Shown: positions 1 through 11,695, counted from the stretch's first letter. The stretch is DNA of 64,000 nucleotides from Pseudomonas chlororaphis subsp. chlororaphis (GCF_003945765.1 NZ_CP027712.1:2232001-2296000); one strand, 5' to 3'. Numbers and translations: made by a program. The notes: a model not told the origin generated them from the letters alone.

Positions 1-2
1 AT

Positions 3-1013
3 ATCGGCCTGGCGGCGATCACCCTGGTGTTGGTGTTGCTGCTGAGCAAGATCGGTAGCGCGACCATCTCCCGGCTGTCGATCCTGCTGGCCATGGTGGT
101 GGGCACGATCATCGCGGTGTTCCTGGGCATGGCCGATTTCTCCATGGTCACCCAGGGGCCGATGTTCGGCTTCCCGACGCCGTTTCATTTCGGCATGCCG
201 ACTTTCCATTTCGCCGCCATCTTGTCGATGTGCATCGTGGTCATGGTGACCCTGGTGGAAACCTCGGCCGACATCCTCGCGGTGGGTGAGATCATCGACA
301 CCAAGGTCGACTCCAAGCGTCTGGGCAATGGCCTGCGCGCCGACATGCTGTCGAGCATGATCGCGCCGATCTTCGGTTCCTTCACCCAGAGCGCCTTCGC
401 CCAGAACGTCGGGCTGGTGGCGGTGACCGGGATCAAGAGCCGTTATGTGGTGGCTACCGGCGGGGTGTTCCTGGTGATCCTCGGCCTGCTGCCGTTCATG
501 GGGCGGGTGATTGCCGCCGTACCGACTTCGGTGCTCGGCGGGGCCGGTATCGTGCTGTTCGGCACCGTGGCGGCCAGCGGTATCCGGACCCTGTCCAAGG
601 TCGACTACCGTAACAACGTCAACCTGATCATCGTTGCCACCTCGATCGGCTTCGGCATGATTCCCATCGCCGCGCCGAACTTCTACGACCATTTCCCAAG
701 CTGGTTCGCCACCATCTTCCATTCCGGCATCAGCTCCTCGGCGATCATGGCCATTGTGCTGAACCTCACCTTCAACCACTTCACCCTGGGCAACTCGGAC
801 CAGCAATCGGTGTTTGCCGTGGCGTCCGAGCGTACCCTGCGCTACCAGGACCTGGCAGCGTTGCGTGAGGGCGATTATTTCAGCGGCGGCAAGCTGCACG
901 ATGCCGAGGGCAACGAGATTCCGGTGGTGGATACGTCCCATGGCGAGCATGCTCCGGCTGCTCATCAGGCGTCGTCCCATGCCTCGAGCGCGGTCGAAAC
1001 CAGCAAGGTCTAG
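3..1013 (+). CDS. Nucleobase:cation symporter (NCS2, uracil/xanthine permease family), 3' part only
   Basis: The open frame runs in from the left edge, so only the C-terminal 336 residues are present. It is an inner-membrane protein with several long hydrophobic segments. Family features of UraA/PbuX-type permeases are visible: an ETSADILAVGEI segment followed by a glycine- and serine-rich SFTQSAFAQNVGLVAVTG stretch, which matches the substrate/cation site region of NCS2 proteins. The last 55 residues form a hydrophilic tail rich in His, Ala and Ser. The family imports uracil, xanthine or uric acid with protons or sodium. The exact substrate cannot be read from this fragment, and the promoter and start lie outside the window. 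Confidence 0.85.
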   Translation: MGLAAITLVLVLLLSKIGSATISRLSILLAMVVGTIIAVFLGMADFSMVTQGPMFGFPTPFHFGMPTFHFAAILSMCIVVMVTLVETSADILAVGEIIDTKVDSKRLGNGLRADMLSSMIAPIFGSFTQSAFAQNVGLVAVTGIKSRYVVATGGVFLVILGLLPFMGRVIAAVPTSVLGGAGIVLFGTVAASGIRTLSKVDYRNNVNLIIVATSIGFGMIPIAAPNFYDHFPSWFATIFHSGISSSAIMAIVLNLTFNHFTLGNSDQQSVFAVASERTLRYQDLAALREGDYFSGGKLHDAEGNEIPVVDTSHGEHAPAAHQASSHASSAVETSKV

Positions 1014-1065
1014 GGCCGGCTGAATCGCCAGGCTGGACGCAATCAGTCCAGTCCTGGCCGGCTAG

Positions 1066-2223
1066 CTACTCCGCGACCCGCTCCGGCAGCCCTTGCCGGA
1101 CCAGCGCCAAGGCGAACAGCACCACCACGGCGGCTGCCGCCGACAGCGTCAAGGGCAGGCCGTGGGCGCCACCGCTCATGGCTGCACCGCTGAGCAGCGG
1201 CCCCAGCAGGCTGCCGATCCCCCACAACAAGCCCGCGCTGGCGTTGGCCGTGACCAGGTCGGGGCCGCTGAACTCCTGGCCGATCAGGATGATCGCCAGG
1301 GTGTACACCCCGCCGGCCGCCGCGCCGAGTATCACCAGGCTCGGCCAGAGCAGCGCCGGGTAGTTCATCAACAGTGGCAGCCCCAGGCCGATCACCAACG
1401 ACACCACGCCGCAGCCCAGGTAGATGGCGGCGCGTCCGGCCTTGTCCGACAGCCAGCCCAGAGGAAACTGGAACGCCGCATCCCCCAGCAGAATGATGCT
1501 GACCATCAGCGCCGCGAGCTTGATGGCGTAGCCGTGGGTCGCGGCGTAGACCGGAAACAGCGAGAGAATCACCGTATCGAAGAAGGCGAAGAACAGGATG
1601 CCCACGCACAGTGCCGGCGCCACCCGGATAAAGCCCAGCACCGAGAAGCTTTTGTTTGTGGCGTGTCCGGCAACGGGGCGCTGGCGTGGCAGGGTCAGCC
1701 AGATCACCGCAATGGCCAGCAGGTAACCGGTGCTGACCGTGGCGATCACCGCCGGCCCCTCGGTGCCGAGCAGGGCCACCAGGCCGGGGCCGATCATCTG
1801 GAACACGGTGAAACAGGTGGTGTAGACCGCGATCACTCGGCCGCGCACGGCGTCCGCGGCCATCTCGTTGACCCAGGTTTCTCCCAGGATGATGATCAGC
1901 CCGGCGCCGAAGCCCATGACGATCCGCGACAGCCCCAGGCCGGTCAGGCTGATCCCGGGGAGCTCCAGGGCGCCGATGCTGAGGGCGCACAGGCTGAAAC
2001 ACAGCAGGTAGATCTGCCGGCGGCTGAGTCTCTGGCATAGCCCGTTCACCAGGAACGCCGACAGCATCATGCCGGCGGCGGGAAGGGCCGACATGATGCC
2101 GATCTGGGTGTTCGAGGCGCCGGCCTGATATAGGCGCAAGGCAATGACCGGTACGGTGGAGCCGATGCTCAGGCCGACAATCGAGATGCCGAGGATCAGC
2201 GCGGCCAACAGGGTTTTATTCAT
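1066..2223 (-). CDS. MFS transporter, YcaD/YbfB-like
   Basis: A 385-residue integral membrane protein with about twelve hydrophobic segments. The start is placed at the ATG just before KTLLAALILG, because the 42 residues further upstream are Pro/Arg-rich and look non-coding. The loop after segment two has the MFS-type pattern (NGLCQRLSRRQIYLL), and the second half repeats it (LGWLSDKAGRAAIYLG), so both six-helix halves are present. It is probably a proton-coupled efflux or uptake carrier of small molecules at the inner membrane; the substrate is unknown. It is convergent with the upstream permease gene (53 bp between stops) and appears monocistronic. Confidence 0.8.
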   Translation of the reverse strand: MNKTLLAALILGISIVGLSIGSTVPVIALRLYQAGASNTQIGIMSALPAAGMMLSAFLVNGLCQRLSRRQIYLLCFSLCALSIGALELPGISLTGLGLSRIVMGFGAGLIIILGETWVNEMAADAVRGRVIAVYTTCFTVFQMIGPGLVALLGTEGPAVIATVSTGYLLAIAVIWLTLPRQRPVAGHATNKSFSVLGFIRVAPALCVGILFFAFFDTVILSLFPVYAATHGYAIKLAALMVSIILLGDAAFQFPLGWLSDKAGRAAIYLGCGVVSLVIGLGLPLLMNYPALLWPSLVILGAAAGGVYTLAIILIGQEFSGPDLVTANASAGLLWGIGSLLGPLLSGAAMSGGAHGLPLTLSAAAAVVVLFALALVRQGLPERVAE

Positions 2224-2785
2224 GGAATACACCTGCACCCGATGGGGCGGGTGCTTAAAAACGGTTTGTTGTGGCGCGGCGCTTTTGCTCGGGCAGGGTT
2301 GCGGTTCGGCATACGCGGGCGTAGGTCGGGCCGGGGTTCTGCGGTGCAAAGCGGCGGATGGGGCGGTGCGCGGCGAGCGAGAGCCGCAGCTGTATCAGGT
2401 CCGCGCCGGCTTCAGGCGCAACGGTGGGGTTCAGGCGTGAGGGGAGAAAGTGAAGGCGAACAGCACGCTGCGGCGGCGTCGATTGATCGCGCAGTCGGAT
2501 TGCGACACCGCGAAGGTCTGCGATGGGCTCATCGAGAGAAAGCTGTGATGGGGCTGTGCGGGGAAAAACATGAGTCGTGACGGCTGGCGTGAGAAGGGGC
2601 ACAGCCTACTTCAGGCGCTGGCGCCAGGCAATCGGAGACAGGCTGGAATCGGCTGCAGCGCAAACGTGTATCCGCATGCCGGTCTGGCATGCGCTGAATC
2701 GATCTTGGGGAGGGTGACGCTGAACTGATTCGCCGCAGGAGCAGGGCGCTCCTTGAAGTGTTGCTGGCCAATCAGTGTAGGAAGA
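2224..2785. other. Intergenic stretch without a recognised gene
   Basis: 562 bp between the MFS gene and tRNA-Asn. It is GC-rich, so several frames stay open by chance on both strands, but their predicted products are Arg/Ala/Pro-rich, resemble no family I know and overlap one another without good ribosome sites. It must hold the MFS promoter near its left end and the end of the tRNA-Asn transcript at its right end. I see no clear terminator hairpin. Confidence 0.5.
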
Positions 2786-2861
<76 letters not shown>

Positions 2862-2870
2862 ATGCGGCGT

Positions 2871-2898
2871 ATCTTACTGATTAAGAAGGAGAAGTCAA
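2871..2898 (-). promoter_or_regulatory. Sigma-70-type promoter of tRNA-Asn
   Basis: Reading the minus strand, TTGACT (2898-2893) is followed after 16 bp by TAAGAT (2876-2871) and then a GC-rich discriminator, as expected for a stable-RNA promoter. The tRNA 5' end is 10 bp downstream. Confidence 0.7.
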
Positions 2899-3131
2899 GT
2901 ATCCCCAAATAATTTTTCGCTTGAGTGAGCCTGGTCGACCCTGGCCATTGTGCCAATCCGCGGCTATTTGGCCGTTGGCGGTTACCGGAATCGCGGCACA
3001 GGTCTACCATGGCGCCCCGGCAGTGGTTTCACGCGCTCCCGGCTTCCAGCCGAAAAGGTAACGCTCATGACCCTGTTCAAGTTTTTACCCGCCACGCTGC
3101 TTGCCCTGTCGCCTCTGCTTGAGGAGGTTTT

Positions 3132-3365
3132 ATGAGCATCGAGCAGATCAGCCTGCCCAAAGGCGTCGGTCCCCAGGCCATGAAACTGTGGGATGCCATT
3201 ACCCAGGCCGGATCGGCCGCTGAATTGAACCGCGCGGGTGGCAAGGCCGAAGGTTTTGTCCTCGGGCTGGAAAGCGCCAAGGCCATCAAGAGCCAGGTCG
3301 CCGAGTCGCTGTACGTGGCCTTCGATGATGCCGCCAGCCAGCGCAGCGCTGAACTGGCCGGTTGA
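3132..3365 (+). CDS. Small protein of unknown function (77 aa)
   Basis: It has a strong ribosome site, GAGGAGG, seven bases before the ATG. The product is hydrophilic and predicted mostly helical, with no signal peptide or membrane segment. It begins SIEQISLPKG and ends QRSAELAG. I do not recognise the family. A 22-codon hydrophobic frame (3067-3135) ends in an ATGA overlap with this start and could be a translated leader. Base composition matches the neighbours, so I expect a native gene. Confidence 0.65.
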   Translation: MSIEQISLPKGVGPQAMKLWDAITQAGSAAELNRAGGKAEGFVLGLESAKAIKSQVAESLYVAFDDAASQRSAELAG

Positions 3366-3371
3366 GCGTTC

Positions 3372-3566
3372 TCAACCGCCGAAAGTGAAGGTGCCCAGCA
3401 TGAATTTCGCGGCCAGCGATGTGGCCGCCAGTTGCACCAGCCACAGCGCCAGGCCACCGAGAAATACCCCCAGGGCAATTTGCAGGACCAGGTTCCTTTC
3501 GCGTTTCTGCGGGCGGGGGAAGTGGTCCAGTTCGTCGCGGTCGGCTCGCAGGTCGTCGTGTCTCAT
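3372..3566 (-). CDS. Small single-pass membrane protein (64 aa)
   Basis: The start is set at the ATG before RHDDLRADRDELDHF; a longer frame exists but its extra residues are not protein-like. The first 27 residues are charged, then one hydrophobic helix (about residues 28-50, VLQIALGVFLGGLALWLVQL) leads into a short tail. Topology is probably cytoplasmic N-terminus with one inner-membrane helix. Function unknown. It is convergent with the 77-aa gene, with only 6 bp between stops. Confidence 0.6.
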   Translation of the reverse strand: MRHDDLRADRDELDHFPRPQKRERNLVLQIALGVFLGGLALWLVQLAATSLAAKFMLGTFTFGG

Positions 3567-3650
3567 GGGGCGTTCTCGATAGGGAAGCGATAGGGAAGAA
3601 GGCAAGCTGAATTCAGTCTAGTGGGCATCGGGTCGGCGAGGGCGGCCCAC

Positions 3651-3680
3651 AAAAAAGGGGGAAGCCCAAAGGCTTCCCCC
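3651..3680 (-). terminator. Rho-independent terminator of the aminotransferase gene
   Basis: A perfect 10-bp stem (3657-3666 with 3671-3680, arms GGGGGAAGCC/GGCTTCCCCC) with a 4-nt loop is followed on the minus strand by six T. It lies just past the stop of the tyrB-like gene. Confidence 0.9.
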
Positions 3681-3700
3681 TTTCACTCACCGCGGGTGGC

Positions 3701-4897
3701 TCAGATCACCTGGATGATGGCCTTGGTCACGACGTCGATGTTGTTCTGGTTCAGCGCGGCCACGCAGATGCGGCCGGTGTCCAGGGCGTAGATGCCGAAC
3801 TCGTTGCGCAGGCGCGTCACTTGTTCGACGGTCAGGCCGGAGTAGGAGAACATGCCGCGCTGGCGGGCCACGAAGCTGAAGTCGCGCTGTGGCGCGCCCT
3901 TGGCCAGCAGGTCGACCATCTGCAGGCGCATGCCGCGGATCCGCAGGCGCATTTCGGCCAGTTCGGCTTCCCACTGGGCGCGCAGTTCCGGGCTGTTGAG
4001 CACGGCGGCGACGATGCTTGCACCGTGGGTCGGCGGGTTGGAGTAGTTGGTGCGGATCACGCGCTTGACCTGCGACAGCACGCGCGCGCTTTCTTCTTTC
4101 GATTCGCTGACGATCGACAGGGCGCCAACGCGCTCGCCGTACAGCGAGAACGACTTGGAGAACGAGCTGGAGACGAAGAAGGTCAGGCCCGACTCGGCGA
4201 ACAGGCGCACGGCGGCGGCGTCTTCGGCGATGCCGTCACCGAAGCCCTGGTAGGCCATGTCGAGGAACGGCACCAGGTTTTTCGCCTTGATCACCTGCAG
4301 CACGTTTTTCCAGTCTTCCGGGCTCAGGTCGACGCCGGTCGGGTTGTGGCAGCAGGCGTGCAGGACCACGATCGACTGGGCTGGCAGGGCATTCAGGTCT
4401 TCCAGCAGGCCGACGCGGTTCACGTCGTGGGTGGCGGCGTCGTAGTAGCGGTAGTTCTGCACCGGGAAACCGGCGGTTTCGAACAGCGCGCGGTGGTTCT
4501 CCCAGCTTGGGTCGCTGATGGCCACGACCGCGTCAGGCAGCAGCTGCTTGAGGAAGTCGGCGCCGATCTTCAGCGCGCCGGTACCGCCGACGGCCTGGGT
4601 GGTGACCACGCGACCGGCGGCCAGCAGCGGCGAGTCGTTGCCGAACAGCAGCTTCTGCACGGCCTGGTCGTAGGCGGCGATACCGTCGATTGGCAGGTAG
4701 CCACGGGAGGCATGTTGAGCGGCGCGGATCGTCTCGGCTTCGACAACGGCGCGCAGGAGTGGAATTCGCCCCTCCTCGTTGCAGTAAACACCGACCCCCA
4801 GGTTGACCTTGTTGGTACGGGTATCGGCGTTGAATGCTTCGTTGAGGCCCAGGATAGGATCGCGTGGTGCCATTTCGACAGCGGAGAACAGGCTCAT
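3701..4897 (-). CDS. tyrB: Aromatic amino acid aminotransferase (class I, TyrB/PhhC type)
   Basis: 398 residues, the usual length for enterobacterial-type AspC/TyrB enzymes. It transfers the amino group between aromatic amino acids or aspartate and 2-oxoglutarate in the cytoplasm, using PLP. Visible motifs: the N-terminal NLGVGVYCNEEG, HACCHNPTGVDLS (the Asn that stacks near PLP), and SSSFSKSFSLYGERVG, which holds the Schiff-base lysine and the phosphate-binding arginine. The C-terminal arginine that binds substrate carboxylate lies in the RGMFSYSGLT region. It could equally be called PhhC or AspC, since sequence alone does not fix specificity. It is monocistronic with a strong terminator, and divergent from uvrB. 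Confidence 0.9.
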   Translation of the reverse strand: MSLFSAVEMAPRDPILGLNEAFNADTRTNKVNLGVGVYCNEEGRIPLLRAVVEAETIRAAQHASRGYLPIDGIAAYDQAVQKLLFGNDSPLLAAGRVVTTQAVGGTGALKIGADFLKQLLPDAVVAISDPSWENHRALFETAGFPVQNYRYYDAATHDVNRVGLLEDLNALPAQSIVVLHACCHNPTGVDLSPEDWKNVLQVIKAKNLVPFLDMAYQGFGDGIAEDAAAVRLFAESGLTFFVSSSFSKSFSLYGERVGALSIVSESKEESARVLSQVKRVIRTNYSNPPTHGASIVAAVLNSPELRAQWEAELAEMRLRIRGMRLQMVDLLAKGAPQRDFSFVARQRGMFSYSGLTVEQVTRLRNEFGIYALDTGRICVAALNQNNIDVVTKAIIQVI

Positions 4898-5233
4898 TAT
4901 TACGGCGGCTCTGAATGGAGTGTGGAGGGACGTGTCGCGCTCCAGCCGAATGCACTAGAGCGGTGCACAAACGGGGAGCTAGTATAGAGGCACATCACTG
5001 CGCGCGGCGACAGCTGAAAGGGCTTTTCCGGCAAGTTTTTCGGTTTATTTTTCGACCGTTAGTCTTATTGCAACGTCAAAGTCGTACAGGGGCTTAGGAG
5101 CTTTACCTTGAAAGCTGTGGAATTTGCCTCCACATCCAGCACAATCCAGTATTTTCCCGGCGACACTCGTCGTTTGTGGTCTTTCTCGTTCCTGTGCGGC
5201 GGCGTCGTGCTGGAGTGAACCCAGAGGTACGTT
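4898..5233. other. Divergent control region between tyrB and uvrB
   Basis: 336 bp that must hold the promoters of both genes. It contains an imperfect dyad TGTGGA-N7-TCCACA at about 5115-5133. I see no CTGT-N8-ACAG LexA site in front of uvrB. No convincing coding frame. Confidence 0.5.
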
Positions 5234-7249
<2,016 letters not shown>

Positions 7250-7256
7250 GCCTCAC

Positions 7257-7359
7257 CTGTAGTCGCTGCCGCAGGCTGCGATCGGCCGGTACGGCCGTGG
7301 CGGTATCACTACCGCTGAAGGTCCTTCGGACCTATCGCAGCCTGCGGCAGCGGCTACAG
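7257..7359. repeat. REP doublet (REPIN-like inverted pair)
   Basis: Two 26-nt arms, 7257-7282 and 7334-7359, are reverse complements with one mismatch (25/26) and begin CTGTAG(T/C)CGCTGCCGCAGG. Between them are two smaller hairpins (GGCCGGTACGGCC and GGTCCTTCGGACC). The layout matches repetitive extragenic palindromes of fluorescent pseudomonads, and it sits between convergent genes uvrB and emrB. Confidence 0.85.
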
Positions 7360-7375
7360 CGGTTACCCTGGCAAG

Positions 7376-8926
7376 TCAGTGTGCTTCCCCGGCCTTGATC
7401 CCGGCCGGCAACGCCTTGGTCAGCAGAATCGCCAGCATGCTGACGCCCAGGGCGATCCCGACAAAATGGAAGGCGTCGTTGTAGGCCATGATCAGCGCCT
7501 GCTGGTGGGTGATTTCGCTGAGTTTGCCGAGGGCGGCGGTATCGCTGCCGAACTTCTCGGCCAGGGTCGCCAGGCGTTCGGCCACTTGCGGGTTGCTCGG
7601 CGCTATGGATTCGCGCAGGTAGTCGAAGTAAGTCTTGGTCCGCGCATCCAGCAGGGTCGCGAGCAGGGCGATGCCGATCGCGCCGCCTAAGTTGCGCAGG
7701 ATGTTGAACAGGCTGGAGGCCGAACCGGCGTCCTGCGGCAGGATGTAAGCGGTGGCGATCAAAGAAATGGTGACCATGATCAACGGCTGCCCCAGGGCGC
7801 GGATGATCTGGATCTGGTTGAACTGCGGCCCGGCGAAGTCCGGGTTGAGCACCCCCGAAGAAAAACTCGCCAGGCCGAACAGGCCAAAGCCCAGGGTGCA
7901 CAGCCATTTGGGCGAGATGAACTGCATCAGCTTCGGCACCAGCGGAATCAGGAACAGCTGCGGCACCCCCATCCACATGATCACTTCGCCGATCTGCAAG
8001 GCGTTGTAGTTCTGGATCTGCGCCAGGTACAGCGGCAACAGATAGATGGAACCGTACAGCCCGACGCCCATGCCCAGGCTGGAAATGCTCGACAGGCCGA
8101 AGTTGCGGTTGCGCAGGATGCCCAGGTTGATCAGCGGGTTGGGTTTGGACACCTGGACGATGACAAAGGTGATCAGGCTCAGCAGGGCGATGCTGCCCAG
8201 GTTGACGATCAGGTTCGATTCCAGCCAATCCTTGCGGTGACCTTCCTCGAGAAACACCTGCAGGCAACCGAGCCCGACACCCAGGGTGAGAATGCCGGCG
8301 TAGTCGGTGCTTTTCAGCAGCTCCCAATGGGCTTCCTTCTTCTCCAGGCCATAGAGCAGGCCGGCGATCATGATCAGGCCGGGCGGGATGTTGATATAGA
8401 AGATGTATTCCCAGCCCCAGTGCTCCGTGAGCCAGCCACCCAGGGTCGGGCCGATGGACGGGGCGAAGGTGGCGGTCATGGCGAACATGGCCATGCCCTT
8501 GGCGCGATGGTGCTCGGGGAGCTTGATCAGGGTCAGGGTGAACGCCAGCGGGATCAGCGCGCCGCCGGTAAAGCCCTGCAGGGCGCGGAACACGATCATG
8601 CTTTCCAGGCTCCAGGCCATGGAGCAGAGCAGGGAGGCGATCAGGAATCCCGCCGAGACCCAGACCGCCAGGCGCCGCGCCGACAGCAGCTGCACCAGCC
8701 AGGCGGTGAGGGGAATCATGATGATCTCCGCCACCAGGTAGGAAGTGGAGATCCACGAGCCTTCTTCGAGGGTCGCCGACAGCGCGCCCTGGATGTCCTT
8801 GAGCGAGGCGTTGGTGATCTGGATGTCCAGCACCGCCATGAAGGCGCCGAGCATCACGCTCATCACCGCGATCCAGTCGCGTCGGGTCGGTTCGCCGACC
8901 GGGCGCAACAGTTGGTCACCGGCCAT
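7376..8926 (-). CDS. emrB: Drug efflux MFS permease, DHA2 family (EmrB/QacA type)
   Basis: 516 residues and about 14 hydrophobic segments, as in EmrB. The DHA2 hallmark is the first helix motif LGAFMAVLDIQITNASL; the motif-C-like run APSIGPTLGGWLTEHWGWEYIFYINIP lies in helices 5-6. It is the inner-membrane part of a tripartite efflux pump driven by protons. Its start overlaps the end of the adjacent membrane-fusion gene by 11 bp, so the two are translationally coupled. No regulator or outer-membrane factor gene is adjacent. The symbol denotes family, not proven substrate. Confidence 0.9.
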   Translation of the reverse strand: MAGDQLLRPVGEPTRRDWIAVMSVMLGAFMAVLDIQITNASLKDIQGALSATLEEGSWISTSYLVAEIIMIPLTAWLVQLLSARRLAVWVSAGFLIASLLCSMAWSLESMIVFRALQGFTGGALIPLAFTLTLIKLPEHHRAKGMAMFAMTATFAPSIGPTLGGWLTEHWGWEYIFYINIPPGLIMIAGLLYGLEKKEAHWELLKSTDYAGILTLGVGLGCLQVFLEEGHRKDWLESNLIVNLGSIALLSLITFVIVQVSKPNPLINLGILRNRNFGLSSISSLGMGVGLYGSIYLLPLYLAQIQNYNALQIGEVIMWMGVPQLFLIPLVPKLMQFISPKWLCTLGFGLFGLASFSSGVLNPDFAGPQFNQIQIIRALGQPLIMVTISLIATAYILPQDAGSASSLFNILRNLGGAIGIALLATLLDARTKTYFDYLRESIAPSNPQVAERLATLAEKFGSDTAALGKLSEITHQQALIMAYNDAFHFVGIALGVSMLAILLTKALPAGIKAGEAH

Positions 8927-9977
8927 CGTTCGAGGGGGCTGGGTTCAGGGGCTGGATATTCACTTTGACAGTGACTGACATGCCCGGGCGGATCTTGCCG
9001 TGCAGCGGGTTGTCGGCGGCAAAGGTCAGTTTCACCGGAATGCGCTGCACCACCTTGGTGAAGTTGCCGGTGGCGTTGTCCGGCGGCAGCAGGCTGAACT
9101 GCGCACCCGAGGCGGCGAACAGGCTGTCGACACGGGCTTCGATCGGCGTGTCGCCGTAGGCGTCGAACAGCAGCTCGGCCTTTTGCCCCGGTTGCATATG
9201 GCCGATCTGGGTTTCCTTGAAGTTGGCCTGAACCCAGATGTCCTGGTCCGGCACGATCGACAGCAGATAGGCGCCAGCCTGCACGTACTGGCCGTTACGC
9301 GCCGCGCGCTGGCCGATCAGGCCGCTGATGGGGGCGTGGATGTCGCTGCGGGTCAAGTTCAGCTCGGCCTGGGCCAGGTCGGTGCGGGCATTGGCGATCT
9401 GCGCGTCGAGGCGCTTGATCTCGGCACTCAGGGCATTGACCTGCTGGCGCTGGCCTTGCAGGTCGGCCTGGGCCTTGGCCACTTGCGAGCGGGCGATATG
9501 GTTGTCGGCGGACAGGGTGGTGACCCGCTCTTCGGAGACATAACCCGGCTTGCGCAGGGTTTGCGCGCGGGACAGGTCGATCTGCGAGCGCCCGAGGCTG
9601 GCCTGGCTGGAAGCCACCTGGGCTTCGCCGGCGGCGATCAGGCTGGCCTGTTGCGTGAGTCTGCTCTGGGCTTGCAGGCGTTCGGCCTCGCGGGTGGCCA
9701 GGGTGGCGTTGGCGCGATCCACGGCGAGGTGGAAATCATCGCCTTCGAGCCTGATCAGCAGCTGGCCTTTTTCGACGTGCTGGTTGTCCTGCACCAGCAC
9801 CTCGTCGATACGCGCGCCAAGCTGGCTGGAAACGCGGGTGATTTCACCCTGGACATAGGCGTTATCGGTGCTTTCATAAAAGCGTCCATGGAAAAACCAC
9901 TGCGCCAGAAAGCCCAGGGCAATCAGCAGGACCAGGAACAGGAAAATAAACAGGCGACGCTTGAGTTGAACTGGCAT
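8916..9977 (-). CDS. emrA: Membrane fusion protein, EmrA/HlyD family
   Basis: 353 residues from the ATG before PVQLKRRLF; an upstream in-frame ATG at 10037 would add 20 residues and cannot be excluded. One N-terminal inner-membrane helix (RLFIFLFLVLLIALGFLAQW) is followed by the barrel-sandwich half TDNAYVQGEITRVSSQ, a long alpha-helical hairpin (about residues 95-200, Gln/Ala-rich coiled coil) and the second lipoyl half (SDIHAPISGLIGQRAARNG). It bridges the EmrB-type permease to an outer-membrane channel across the periplasm. It is first in a two-gene operon with emrB. Confidence 0.9.
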   Translation of the reverse strand: MPVQLKRRLFIFLFLVLLIALGFLAQWFFHGRFYESTDNAYVQGEITRVSSQLGARIDEVLVQDNQHVEKGQLLIRLEGDDFHLAVDRANATLATREAERLQAQSRLTQQASLIAAGEAQVASSQASLGRSQIDLSRAQTLRKPGYVSEERVTTLSADNHIARSQVAKAQADLQGQRQQVNALSAEIKRLDAQIANARTDLAQAELNLTRSDIHAPISGLIGQRAARNGQYVQAGAYLLSIVPDQDIWVQANFKETQIGHMQPGQKAELLFDAYGDTPIEARVDSLFAASGAQFSLLPPDNATGNFTKVVQRIPVKLTFAADNPLHGKIRPGMSVTVKVNIQPLNPAPSNDGR

Positions 9978-10213
9978 GGGGCGGCAGGCTGCGGTCAGGT
10001 AAATGTAAGGAAATTTGTCAGAGGGCGAATCTGGCATACGGCCGACCAGTGGTAAATGCCACGGGCGGACAATCGATGGTTCGGCGGCCCGGGCGACTCG
10101 AGTAGCCTCAACCTTGGCTTAAATGCCCTGCTCACTGGAGCGGGGCCGGCATCGCCTGTTACCATTCGCCTCTTGTTTGATCTTCGCTTTTCATATTCTT
10201 TCCGAGACATGCC

Positions 10214-11695
10214 ATGACCACCGTCCGCACGCGCATCGCGCCATCGCCTACCGGGGATCCCCACGTAGGTACCGCTTACATCGCCTTGTTCAACTACTGC
10301 TTCGCCAAGCAGCATGGCGGTGAGTTCATCCTGCGCATCGAAGACACCGATCAACTGCGTTCGACCCGCGAGTCCGAGCAGCAGATTTTCGACGCCTTGC
10401 GCTGGTTGGGCATCAACTGGAGCGAAGGCCCGGACGTGGGTGGCCCGCACGGCCCTTACCGGCAGAGCGAACGTAGCGAGATCTACCAGAAGTACACCCA
10501 GCAGTTGGTCGACATGGGCCATGCCTTCCCGTGCTTCTGCACCGCCGAAGAACTGGACCAGATGCGCGCCGAGCAGATGGCCCGTGGCGAGACGCCGCGC
10601 TACGACGGCCGCGCGCTGCTGCTGTCCAAGGAAGAGGTCGCGCGTCGCCTGGCCGCTGGTGAACCGCATGTGATCCGCATGAAGGTGCCGAGCGAAGGCG
10701 TCTGCGTGGTGCCGGACATGCTGCGTGGCGATGTCGAGATCCCGTGGGATCGCATGGACATGCAGGTGCTGATGAAGACCGATGGCCTGCCGACCTACTT
10801 CCTGGCCAACGTGGTCGACGACCACCTGATGGGCATCACCCACGTATTGCGTGGCGAAGAATGGCTGCCTTCGGCGCCGAAACTGATTCTGCTCTACGAG
10901 TATTTCGGCTGGGAGCAGCCGCAGCTGTGCTACATGCCGCTGCTGCGTAACCCGGACAAGAGCAAGCTGTCCAAGCGCAAGAACCCGACCTCCGTGACCT
11001 TCTACGAGCGCATGGGCTTCATGCCGGAAGCCATGCTTAATTACCTGGGCCGCATGGGCTGGTCGATGCCGGACGAGCGCGAGAAGTTCTCGCTGCAGGA
11101 AATGGTCGACAACTTCGACCTGTCGCGGGTCTCCCTGGGTGGACCGATCTTCGATATCGAGAAGCTGTCCTGGCTCAATGGCCAGTGGTTGCGCGACCTG
11201 CCGGTGGAAGAGTTCGCCAGCCGCGTGCAGACCTGGGCGCTGAACCCCGAATACCTGATGAAGATCGCGCCGCACGTGCAAGGCCGGGTGGAAACCTTCA
11301 GCCAGATCGCGCCGTTGGCCGGGTTCTTCTTCGCCGGTGGCGTGACCCCGGATGCCAAGCTGTTCGAGTCGAAGAAGCTTTCGGGCGATCAGGTGCGGCA
11401 GTTGATGCAACTGATCCTGTGGAAGCTGGAAAGCCTGCGCCAGTGGGAAAAGGACAGCATCACCGCGACCATCCAGGCCGTGGTCGAATCCCTGGAGCTG
11501 AAGCTGCGTGATGCCATGCCGCTGATGTTCGCCGCGATCACCGGTCAGGCCAGCTCGGTCTCGGTGCTCGATGCCATGGAAATTCTGGGCCCGGACCTGA
11601 CCCGTTTCCGCCTGCGCCAGGCCATCGACCTGCTGGGTGGCGTGTCGAAGAAAGAAAACAAAGAGTGGGAAAAGCTGCTGGGCGCGATCGCCTGA
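10214..11695 (+). CDS. gltX: Glutamyl-tRNA synthetase
   Basis: 493 residues, class I synthetase of normal length. It charges tRNA-Glu with glutamate. The HIGH signature appears as [13 protein letters not shown] at residues 8-20 and the KMSKS loop as SKLSKRK near residue 255, both as in bacterial GluRS. The C-terminal anticodon-binding helical domain is complete. The gene is followed by two tRNA-Glu (TTC) genes within 700 bp, its own substrates, an arrangement typical of Pseudomonas. The start ATG at 10214 follows a poor ribosome site. Confidence 0.98.
   Translation: MTTVRTRIAPSPTGDPHVGTAYIALFNYCFAKQHGGEFILRIEDTDQLRSTRESEQQIFDALRWLGINWSEGPDVGGPHGPYRQSERSEIYQKYTQQLVDMGHAFPCFCTAEELDQMRAEQMARGETPRYDGRALLLSKEEVARRLAAGEPHVIRMKVPSEGVCVVPDMLRGDVEIPWDRMDMQVLMKTDGLPTYFLANVVDDHLMGITHVLRGEEWLPSAPKLILLYEYFGWEQPQLCYMPLLRNPDKSKLSKRKNPTSVTFYERMGFMPEAMLNYLGRMGWSMPDEREKFSLQEMVDNFDLSRVSLGGPIFDIEKLSWLNGQWLRDLPVEEFASRVQTWALNPEYLMKIAPHVQGRVETFSQIAPLAGFFFAGGVTPDAKLFESKKLSGDQVRQLMQLILWKLESLRQWEKDSITATIQAVVESLELKLRDAMPLMFAAITGQASSVSVLDAMEILGPDLTRFRLRQAIDLLGGVSKKENKEWEKLLGAIA

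Noticed and set aside
1093..2040. 315-codon open frame on the plus strand
   Set aside because: Antisense to the MFS transporter; Gln/Arg/His-rich shadow.
5110..5135. Dyad TGTGGA-N7-TCCACA before uvrB considered as a LexA site
   Set aside because: It lacks CTGT and ACAG half-sites; SOS control of uvrB is not supported here.
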